Shown here piece after piece: positions 1 through 5,926 of a DNA stretch of 11,279 bases. Source of the stretch: Bacillota bacterium (GTDB taxonomy: Bacteria; Bacillota; Clostridia; Tissierellales; Peptoniphilaceae); assembly GCA_023393715.1 (NCBI GenBank), contig JAEXCD010000057.1, forward strand, positions 1-11,279, given 5' to 3'. The notes under the pieces are model-generated. The model did not search any database. It was given only the letters and a program-made list of their open reading frames with translations, and had not been told where the DNA came from. Positions within the stretch are counted from its first letter, which is position 1. Each line of letters begins with the position of its first letter. The position numbers were made by a program, and so were the translations under genes.

Positions 1-1003
1 CTTCTTCCTTCATGCCGTATTCGTGAAGAGGATTGCGCTTGATCAGCTGATCCAGCACCTCTGCCAGAGCGTCATAAGCCTTGTCCTCCTCCGTATTCAA
101 AAGCGAGGCCAGATACGCGTTGAGCTGCCGGATCTTGCCGTTCGGCTCTTTTCTTTCGTAGGTTCGGAACACCTCGATTAAGAACTGATAGTTTGATTCC
201 CCGTGCGGCACATGGTATACGCCGCCCAAGGGATAGCTCATCGCGTGAACTGCGCCGCAGCCCGCGTTGCCAAACGAGATTCCCGCCATATTGCTTGCCA
301 TCAGGATATCGTTCAGATAGTCCATGCGCGCTTCTTTGCCGTTTTTGTTGATCGCGCAAAACACGCGCAGAATCAGGCGCATCGCCTCTTTTGCAAACAG
401 CTCGGTGTACGGATTTGCCTTCGGCGAAAGGTAGGACTCCATCGCGTGAACCAGCGCATCGATGGCGCTGCACGCATAGGGCTTAAACGGCAGTCCGCGA
501 AGCGTGTCCTGAATCAGCACCGCCTTATCCGCCGCAATGGCATCGTGCGCCAGACCCATTTTAACGCCGCGTTCCTCCAGCAGCGCAATTGAGATGTTCG
601 TCACCTCGCTGCCCGTGCCGCACGTTGCCGGCAAAATAATAAGCTCCTTATCCTTGACGATGGGAATGCGCTGTTCAAACGCATCCGCCGATTTGCGCAC
701 GTCCTGTAAGGCAAAAATCTTGGCAATATCGATGACGGAGCCGCCGCCGATCGCGATGACTCTCTCGTAGCGCCTGTCGCCCAGATCCGAAAGCATCGCA
801 TCGATCGCCGTATCACTCGGCTCGCCCAGCGTATAATCTCCGACAAACAGAAATGTCGCCGGCAGCTTTTCCGCCTCGAGCAACGGCTCATACAGCTCTC
901 GAATCGTGATGATCAGATCCGTTTCCGAGATGGCAAAATCGGACAAAAAATCTGAAAATCGCTCATAGGAATGAATTTCCGTCAACAACTTAAATAACCG
1001 CAT
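1..1003 (-). CDS. 4hbD: 4-hydroxybutyrate dehydrogenase, C-terminus cut by window edge
   Basis: Iron-containing alcohol dehydrogenase superfamily. It should interconvert succinate semialdehyde and 4-hydroxybutyrate with NAD(H), a cytoplasmic step in fermenting succinate or 4-aminobutyrate to butyrate. The frame is open for 334 codons to the window edge. From memory the Clostridium kluyveri enzyme is about 371 residues, so some 37 residues are missing. The resemblance to that protein runs along the whole length, including CGTGSEVTNISIA, ACSAIDAL, GNAG.GAVHA, YHVPHGE.NYQF and PLHEYGMK, which favours this specific activity over a generic alcohol dehydrogenase. The nucleotide motif GGGSVID is at 86-92. 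The metal ligands D182, H186, H253 and H267 are all present, with the family's 14-residue spacing between the last two. The ATG start has AAGGAG about 10 nt upstream (near 1013-1018). It is transcribed separately from the genes to its right: a terminator and a promoter lie between. Partner genes (succinate semialdehyde dehydrogenase, CoA transferase, 4-hydroxybutyryl-CoA dehydratase) would be expected beyond coordinate 1. Confidence 0.9.
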   Translation of the reverse strand, partial: MRLFKLLTEIHSYERFSDFLSDFAISETDLIITIRELYEPLLEAEKLPATFLFVGDYTLGEPSDTAIDAMLSDLGDRRYERVIAIGGGSVIDIAKIFALQDVRKSADAFEQRIPIVKDKELIILPATCGTGSEVTNISIALLEERGVKMGLAHDAIAADKAVLIQDTLRGLPFKPYACSAIDALVHAMESYLSPKANPYTELFAKEAMRLILRVFCAINKNGKEARMDYLNDILMASNMAGISFGNAGCGAVHAMSYPLGGVYHVPHGESNYQFLIEVFRTYERKEPNGKIRQLNAYLASLLNTEEDKAYDALAEVLDQLIKRNPLHEYGMKEE

Positions 1004-1138
1004 CCGCTTGTGCTCCTTTCTTTCCCCTCATGCTTCTCAAACCCCGTTTCCGTCCGGTGCGTAATCGTTTTCTCCGGATGTCTCCAAACACGTTCAGGAA
1101 CCGAAGTTCTCCTTTTCCCCGCTTGTTTTTTCTTCTCA
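1004..1138 (-). other. Predicted 5' leader of the 4hbD mRNA
   Basis: About 135 nt separate the inferred transcription start from the 4hbD ATG, long for a simple leader. On the minus strand it holds a short hairpin with a UUCG tetraloop and a 4-bp stem (GAAC/GUUC, 1098-1109). A second possible 5-bp stem (UCCGG/CCGGA) pairs 1074-1078 with 1053-1057. The 8-mer ACAAGCGG occurs near the start (1126-1119) and again directly before the ATG (1011-1004). I recognise no known riboswitch or T-box, and I see no terminator-like hairpin followed by a T run inside it. Confidence 0.4.
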
Positions 1139-1144
1139 TTTTTT

Positions 1145-1173
1145 AGTATATGGAAACGTCAGGAATCTGTCAA
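1145..1173 (-). promoter_or_regulatory. Sigma-A type promoter for 4hbD
   Basis: Read on the minus strand, a perfect -35 hexamer TTGACA (1173-1168) is followed by a 17-nt spacer and the -10 hexamer TATACT (1150-1145), one base from consensus. Transcription would start near 1138. It lies downstream of the terminator at 1332-1363, so 4hbD has its own start of transcription. The flanks are AT-rich compared with the surrounding coding sequence. Confidence 0.8.
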
Positions 1174-1314
1174 ATATGAAATCGATTTTTCTTTTCCGTT
1201 TTTTAGGTATTTTTTCACCGCCTCAGCCAATTTCCCCGGGCTTTCCCCGCCCTCTGAAGACCGTCGCTTCGTGTTTGCTGCTCCAAGATACCACGCCCGC
1301 TCGCCGCGCGCCAT
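1159..1314 (-). other. Unannotated 51-codon open frame, probably not a gene
   Basis: An ATG at 1314 opens a frame of 51 codons ending in TGA at 1159-1161, between the terminator and the 4hbD -10 box. The second half reads like an amphipathic lysine-rich tail (EAVKKYLKNGKEKSISYLT). The frame is also open upstream across the terminator hairpin. There is no Shine-Dalgarno sequence before the ATG, although this genome uses strong ones, and the -35 box lies inside its last codons. I list it because it is the only coding-like content in the 433-nt gap 1004-1436. Chance, or the remnant of a decayed gene, is more likely than a working gene. Confidence 0.12.
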
Positions 1315-1331
1315 CAAACATATTTCTTTGC

Positions 1332-1363
1332 AAAAAAAGACACCGTCCGAATAAGACGGTGTC
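1332..1363 (-). terminator. Rho-independent terminator after the flavoprotein gene
   Basis: A perfect 9-bp stem, GACACCGTC/GACGGTGTC (1339-1347 with 1355-1363), has a 7-nt loop. On the minus strand it is followed by seven T residues (1338-1332). It lies about 73 nt downstream of the flavoprotein stop codon and closes the long minus-strand unit that includes dnaE, pfkA, pyk and gldA. Confidence 0.92.
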
Positions 1364-1389
1364 CCCTTAAAATTGTCCTCTCTGCTCCG

Positions 1390-1438
1390 CAGAACCGCCC
1401 ATTTGGTTCACAGAACCGCTTTTATGCGCCGCAGAATC
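1390..1438. repeat. Degenerate 21-nt periodic repeat
   Basis: The motif CAGAA recurs at 1390, 1411 and 1432, exactly 21 nt apart. The first two copies share nine bases (CAGAACCGC). The third is diverged (CAGAATCAC) and overlaps the stop codon of the flavoprotein gene. The region also holds a small perfect hairpin, GGTTC-ACA-GAACC (1405-1417). It may be a worn tandem duplication in the 3' untranslated region. No function is visible. Confidence 0.35.
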
Positions 1439-2030
1439 ACTCCCTGTATGACGACGCCTCGCTGACCAGCTTTCGGGCAAACGCACGTGCGCGCTCGTCC
1501 TTATGCTGATCCATAAACGTCGTCTGATAGCCCAGGAACCGCTCGGCATGCACGCCGAGATAGTGCAGCTGCGAATGCTTGCAATACCTGCGAAGCCCCT
1601 CCGACCACAGATCCGCGCCCTGCTCGGGGCGGTATCCGCAGGTGACCATCGTCGCAACCTTCTTGCCCGCCCAAAGAGCCGGTCCGCGTTCCTCGCCGTA
1701 GTATTTGTTCATCCCATACACCAACCGGTCGAGCAGCGCCTTCATCGGCGGCGTACAGTACCACGAATAAATCGGTGTGGCGAAAAGGAGCAGATCGCTT
1801 TCCAAAATGGAATCGAATATTTCCGGCACCCCATCCCTCCAGACGCAGCCAAAAACCGTCCAGTCTCTCTGGCACGCACGGCAGGACATACAGGGGTGAA
1901 TGTCCCGATCGTGCAGAAAGAACGTAGTGCACTCATGCCCCAAGCCGCGCAGTTCCTCTTCAAAGGGCTTCAGGAGCGCCGCAGTGTTTCCTGCCTTTCT
2001 CGGACTGCCCATAAAAATTGCGATCTTCAT
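1437..2030 (-). CDS. Flavodoxin-fold NAD(P)H-dependent FMN oxidoreductase with a cysteine cluster
   Basis: A 197-residue cytoplasmic flavoprotein of the NADPH-dependent FMN reductase / iron-sulfur flavoprotein group. The N-terminus MKIAIFMGSPRKAGNTAALL is the typical beta strand plus FMN-phosphate loop (GSPRKxGNT, 8-16). A second family segment, FATPIYSWYCTPPMKALLDR, contacts the flavin ring in relatives. Four cysteines, C47, C50, C53 and C62 (CX2CX2CX8C), resemble the compact 4Fe-4S motif of archaeal and clostridial iron-sulfur flavoproteins, but the last spacing is slightly longer, so cluster binding is only possible. GGAGG lies 7 nt before the ATG. It is the last gene of the unit, 41 nt after gldA and followed by the terminator. 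The true substrate cannot be read from the sequence. Electron transfer or reduction of a small acceptor (quinone, nitro or azo compound) is a family-level guess. Confidence 0.85.
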   Translation of the reverse strand: MKIAIFMGSPRKAGNTAALLKPFEEELRGLGHECTTFFLHDRDIHPCMSCRACQRDWTVFGCVWRDGVPEIFDSILESDLLLFATPIYSWYCTPPMKALLDRLVYGMNKYYGEERGPALWAGKKVATMVTCGYRPEQGADLWSEGLRRYCKHSQLHYLGVHAERFLGYQTTFMDQHKDERARAFARKLVSEASSYRE

Positions 2031-2071
2031 GCCGCAACCTCCGCTTTTGTTTATATTATCCGGCTCATGAC

Positions 2072-3148
2072 CTACATGGCGTCGACGGCCAAAATCGCCT
2101 GATAGACGTCCTCCGCCGTAATATCCGGCGAAACATTTTTCGTATACTGCGTCGGAACCGTGGCCGCCTCGGCAACGCGGCGCAGCGTTTCGGGGACGAT
2201 CTCCTGAATGCCGAGATCTGCCAGTCGCGTCGGCAGTCCCGTCTCCTTCATAAATCCGCGCACCTCTGCCATCTCCTCTGCCGAAGCGTGCTCGAGTACG
2301 AGCTGTACGAGAATGCCGTAGGATACCTTCTCGCCGTGCAGCGCGTTTTTCGCCTGAGGCTCGTGGGCAAAGCCGTCGTTTACGGCATGTGCCGCCGCAA
2401 GGCCGCCTCCCTCAAAGCCCATGCCGCTCAGCAGAATCGACGCTTCGATGACGTGCTCGAGCTCCGGCGTTACTTTTTGCTCCCGAACCGCCTGCACGGC
2501 GGCGACGCCGTCCGCCATCAGCGTATCATAGCAGAGCTTGGAGAGCGCCTGTCCCGTCAGGGTCGCTTCACCGCGCGACATATTGCGCGCATGCGTTTTG
2601 ACACAGGCTCTCGTCTCGATCCACGTCGCGAGCGCATCCGCGATCCCTGCGCGGAAAAATCGCAGCGGCGTTTTGGAAATGATCTCGCTGTCCACCAAAA
2701 CCAGATCGGGGTTGCGCTTTGTGATCAGCGCCTTGACGACAACCCCTTCCTCGTTGTACAGCACCGCAACCCCGGTGCACGGTGCGTCGTTGGATGCGAC
2801 CGTCGGCACGATGATGCAGGGCAGCTCCAGGCCATCGGCCACCGCCTTCGCCGTGTCGATCACCTTCCCGCCGCCGGCGCCGATCACGGCATCACAGCCC
2901 GCCGCGCGGCAGGCCTCGATTTGTGCCGCTACCTCCGCCTTTGTCGCCTGCCCGTGAAAGAGCCCGAAAGAGACCTCGTGCCCCTCGGCGCGAATGCTTT
3001 CTTCCATAATCGCGCCAAAGCGCTCCCGCCCGCGCCCGGAACACAGAATAAAGAAATGCGTTCCCATTTTTTTCGTGTTCTTTCCCAGGTTTTTCAGTTC
3101 TCCCGGCCCCTGGACATAGCGCCCGAGCGCCTTGATTGCTATAGCCAT
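2072..3148 (-). CDS. gldA: Glycerol dehydrogenase
   Basis: A 358-residue cytoplasmic enzyme of the GldA branch of the iron-containing alcohol dehydrogenase superfamily, about the normal length. It oxidises glycerol to dihydroxyacetone with NAD+, or runs in reverse. The nucleotide-binding motif GAGGGKVIDTAKAVAD (90-105) and the GldA signature PTVASNDAPCTG (115-126) are clear. The zinc ligands are D171 (in GIADALATW), H254 (in AAAHAVNDGF) and H271 (in LHGEKVSYG). These are close to the positions I recall for characterised GldA proteins, so it looks catalytically intact. The ATG is preceded by AGGAGG (3157-3162) at 8 nt spacing. Only 18 nt separate it from pyk, so co-transcription with pfkA and pyk is likely. 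Use of related 1,2-diols or hydroxyacetone is possible. No dihydroxyacetone kinase is in the window. Confidence 0.93.
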   Translation of the reverse strand: MAIAIKALGRYVQGPGELKNLGKNTKKMGTHFFILCSGRGRERFGAIMEESIRAEGHEVSFGLFHGQATKAEVAAQIEACRAAGCDAVIGAGGGKVIDTAKAVADGLELPCIIVPTVASNDAPCTGVAVLYNEEGVVVKALITKRNPDLVLVDSEIISKTPLRFFRAGIADALATWIETRACVKTHARNMSRGEATLTGQALSKLCYDTLMADGVAAVQAVREQKVTPELEHVIEASILLSGMGFEGGGLAAAHAVNDGFAHEPQAKNALHGEKVSYGILVQLVLEHASAEEMAEVRGFMKETGLPTRLADLGIQEIVPETLRRVAEAATVPTQYTKNVSPDITAEDVYQAILAVDAM

Positions 3149-3166
3149 CCTCTGCTCCTCCTGTTT

Positions 3167-4924
3167 TTAGAGTACCTGTGCTTCGCCTGCATAGACCAGC
3201 CCGGCAACCGTGTCGATCGTAATCAGCTCTCCGGAATGGATCAGTTCGGTTGCCCGTTCCGCCCCGATGATCGTGGGCTTGTTGTAATGAAGTGCGACGA
3301 TCGCCGCATGAGAGGTCAGACCGCCCTCCTCGACGATGACGCCGGACGCCTTCTCAATAAACGGCGTGAGATCGACATCGGTATATTGCGCGACGAGAAT
3401 ATCCCCTTCTTCGAAAATCGGACTGAGCTCCAGCGCCGTACTGCCGACGCAGGCTCTGGCGACGACGCTGCGTTTGCCGATACCCGTACCCGTCACCAGG
3501 ATATCGCCGATCGTATGCACCTTGATGAGATTCGTCGCCTGTCCCTTGCCTACGGGAATCCCCGCGGTCAGTACGATCTGATCGCCCTCCTTCGCCAACC
3601 CGGAGCGCAACGCCGCATAAATCGACCGTTCGATCAGCTCATCCGTGTGCTGCGATTCCTCGGCGATCACCGGATACACCCCCCAGCACATGGCGAGCTT
3701 GCGCGCCACGCCATAGGTCATCGTCGCCGCGATAATCGGCGCACTCGGGCGGAACCTGGAGATCTGCCTCGAGGTGAAGCCGGATGCGGTCGCCGTTACG
3801 ATGGCCTTTGCCTCAATCGCCGTCGCGATCTGACACGTCGACAGCGCAATGGCACTCGAGGTCGCGCGCTCCTGCCAGGAGGGACGGTTGGCGATGCTCT
3901 TTTGAAAATCGACCGATGCCTCCGTCACCTCGGCAATCACCGACATCTGGCGCACCGCCTCTGCCGGATACTTGCCCGCCGCCGTTTCGCCGGACAGCAT
4001 GATGGCGTCGGAGCCGTCCAGTATCGCATTGGCGACATCCGTTACCTCCGCTCGCGTCGGACGCGGGTTGCGCGTCATCGAGTCCAGCATCTGCGTCGCC
4101 GTGATGACCGGCTTGCCCGCGATATTCGATTTTCGAATGATGTCCTTTTGCACCAGCGGCACACGCTCGGTGGGAATCTCGACGCCCAGATCGCCGCGGG
4201 CCACCATGATGCCGTCCGAGGCCTCCAGAATTTCATCGAGGTTGTTGACGCCCTGCTCCGACTCGATTTTTGCGTAAATATGAACGTCGCTTCCTCCGTG
4301 CTCCTCCAGGATCCGGCGAATGTGCAGCACGTCGTCCGCCTTGCGGATAAAGGAGGCAAAAATAAAATCGACGCCGTGCTCGATGCCGAACAGGATATCG
4401 GAAAAATCATTTTCGGTAATCGCCGGGAGCTGGATATCCGTCGCGGGGACATTGACTCCCTTTCGATCGGAAATCTGGCCGTAATTCTGCGCCGTGCAGT
4501 GGATCTCCGTCCCCTGCTCCACAGAATCGACGACAAACTCCACCAACCCGTCGTCGACCAGAATGCGCGTTCCCGGATGAACATCCTGCGGCAGTCCCTG
4601 ATAGGAGATGCTGACACGCTCCTTGCTGCCCTCCACCGGAAGCGTCGTCAGCGTCAGATGATCGCCCTGCGCGATGGAAACCGGCCCCTGCGCAAAGGTC
4701 CCCAGCCGGATTTCCGGCCCCTTGGTATCCAGCGCGATCGCGAGCGGAATCCCGAGGCGGTTGCGCACGCGTTTGATCATCTCGATCTTTTTCCTGTGCT
4801 CCTCGTGCGTACCGTGTGAAAAGTTCAGCCGGCAGACGTTCATTCCCTCCTGCACCAGCTGTTCAAGCATCTCTTCATTTTCCGTCGCCGGCCCGATGGT
4901 GCAGACAATCTTTGTTTTTTTCAT
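3167..4924 (-). CDS. pyk: Pyruvate kinase with C-terminal PEP-utiliser domain
   Basis: Converts phosphoenolpyruvate and ADP to pyruvate and ATP, the last step of glycolysis. It has 585 residues, the size of the longer Bacillus-type enzymes. The barrel carries R32 and RLNFSHG, DTKGPEIR (66-73, whose E71 matches the potassium-dependent type), AKIES with K219 and E221, ARGDLGVEIP with D245, and ITATQMLDSM with T277. The B domain lies at about 71-170. The C domain follows at about 345-470. Residues about 475-585 form the additional PEP-utiliser (PPDK-like swivelling) domain, with GGLTSHAAI keeping the histidine H539. GGAGG is 5 nt before the ATG. It lies 12 nt after pfkA, the usual Gram-positive pairing. 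I infer allosteric control by sugar phosphates or AMP from family knowledge; the sequence does not show it. Confidence 0.97.
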   Translation of the reverse strand: MKKTKIVCTIGPATENEEMLEQLVQEGMNVCRLNFSHGTHEEHRKKIEMIKRVRNRLGIPLAIALDTKGPEIRLGTFAQGPVSIAQGDHLTLTTLPVEGSKERVSISYQGLPQDVHPGTRILVDDGLVEFVVDSVEQGTEIHCTAQNYGQISDRKGVNVPATDIQLPAITENDFSDILFGIEHGVDFIFASFIRKADDVLHIRRILEEHGGSDVHIYAKIESEQGVNNLDEILEASDGIMVARGDLGVEIPTERVPLVQKDIIRKSNIAGKPVITATQMLDSMTRNPRPTRAEVTDVANAILDGSDAIMLSGETAAGKYPAEAVRQMSVIAEVTEASVDFQKSIANRPSWQERATSSAIALSTCQIATAIEAKAIVTATASGFTSRQISRFRPSAPIIAATMTYGVARKLAMCWGVYPVIAEESQHTDELIERSIYAALRSGLAKEGDQIVLTAGIPVGKGQATNLIKVHTIGDILVTGTGIGKRSVVARACVGSTALELSPIFEEGDILVAQYTDVDLTPFIEKASGVIVEEGGLTSHAAIVALHYNKPTIIGAERATELIHSGELITIDTVAGLVYAGEAQVL

Positions 4925-4936
4925 GCCTTCCTCCGC

Positions 4937-5896
4937 TTAATTTGACAGCACGTTCGCCATCTCGTACAGCTCCTCGTCAAAGTCATGCGCTATCGAAATC
5001 GCTTCGGTAATCGGCATTGCAAACACCTCTCGTCCGCGCACGCCTAACGCCATGGAGCTCGTTCCCGATTCGAGCAGCTCTACGGCCTTGTGCCCCATCT
5101 CACAGCCCAGCTTTGCATCGGTAAAGCTTGGCGCGCCGCCGCGCTGCACATGACCTAAAATCGTGATCTTCGTCTCAATGCCCGTCACCTGTTCGATCTG
5201 CTCGCGCATCTCGTAGGGCTCGCCGACGCCCTCCGCCATCACGATGATGTGGTGGCGCTTCCCGCGCTTGCGTCCGCGCAGAATCTTATCCGTGATCTGT
5301 TTAATCGAAAACTCGTGCTCCGGCACGATGATGCTCTCCGCGCCGCCCGCCAGCCCGGCATACAGGGCGATATCGCCGCAGTGCCGCCCCATGACCTCGA
5401 TGATGTTGGCTCTGCTGTGCGAGTTCGACGTGTCGCGCAGCTTTCCGATCGACTCGATGACGGTTTCGACCGCCGTGTGAAAGCCGATCGTGTAATCGGT
5501 ATACCCCATATCGTTGTCGATGGTGCAGGGAATGCCGATCGTCTTGATTCCGAGGCGATGCAGCGCATTGGCCCCCTGAAACGATCCGTCGCCGCCGAGG
5601 ACGACCAGCCCCTCGATGCCAAACTCCCGAAGAATCTCCACCGCACGCTGCTGTCCCTCTAAGTGTACAAATTCCTCGCTGCGGGCCGACCCTAAAATCG
5701 TGCCCCCCTTTTGGATGATATCGGCGACGCTCGATACATTCATCTCGTAGATATCGCCCGCCATCAATCCGTCATAGCCGAAGCGAATGCCCTTGACGCG
5801 CATGCCCTTTGAAAAAGCAGTCCTCGCAATCGCCCGAATTGCCGCATTCATGCCCGGCGCATCACCGCCCGAGGTCAGCATCCCTATGGTTTTCAT
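4937..5896 (-). CDS. pfkA: ATP-dependent 6-phosphofructokinase
   Basis: Phosphorylates fructose 6-phosphate to fructose 1,6-bisphosphate. Its 319 residues are the standard bacterial PfkA length. The ATP loop SGGDAPGMN (9-17) and GGDGS (101-105) are intact. Glycine at 104, rather than aspartate, marks the ATP-using type, not the pyrophosphate type. The catalytic D127 sits in TIDND (125-129), followed by MGRHCGDIA (169-177) with R171. R154 and E187, linked to effector binding in Geobacillus and E. coli PfkA, are present, so ADP/PEP allostery is likely. GHVQRGG closes the substrate site. AGGAGG (5902-5907) precedes the ATG. The gene lies 30 nt after dnaE and 12 nt before pyk, a conserved Gram-positive order. 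Confidence 0.98.
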   Translation of the reverse strand: MKTIGMLTSGGDAPGMNAAIRAIARTAFSKGMRVKGIRFGYDGLMAGDIYEMNVSSVADIIQKGGTILGSARSEEFVHLEGQQRAVEILREFGIEGLVVLGGDGSFQGANALHRLGIKTIGIPCTIDNDMGYTDYTIGFHTAVETVIESIGKLRDTSNSHSRANIIEVMGRHCGDIALYAGLAGGAESIIVPEHEFSIKQITDKILRGRKRGKRHHIIVMAEGVGEPYEMREQIEQVTGIETKITILGHVQRGGAPSFTDAKLGCEMGHKAVELLESGTSSMALGVRGREVFAMPITEAISIAHDFDEELYEMANVLSN

Positions 5897-5926
5897 TCTT
5901 TCCTCCTATTTTTCGCAGCCGCCCGT

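Noticed and set aside
1003..1034. Possible 13-codon leader peptide (ATG near 1031) overlapping the 4hbD start
   Set aside because: Weak ribosome site and no run of regulatory codons such as repeated His, Trp or Leu. A short frame like this is expected by chance.
1010..1370. Plus-strand open frames of 114 and 64 codons in the gap right of 4hbD
   Set aside because: Phe/Ser/Pro-rich translations arising from the T-rich complement of the promoter and leader. No ribosome site; they run through the promoter and into the terminator region.
2018..4819. Very long plus-strand open frame of 933 codons opposite gldA and pyk
   Set aside because: It runs antisense across two certain genes and the gap between them. 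Its translation is Arg/His-rich with no domain, and such frames arise from GC-rich codon bias that avoids stop codons on the opposite strand.
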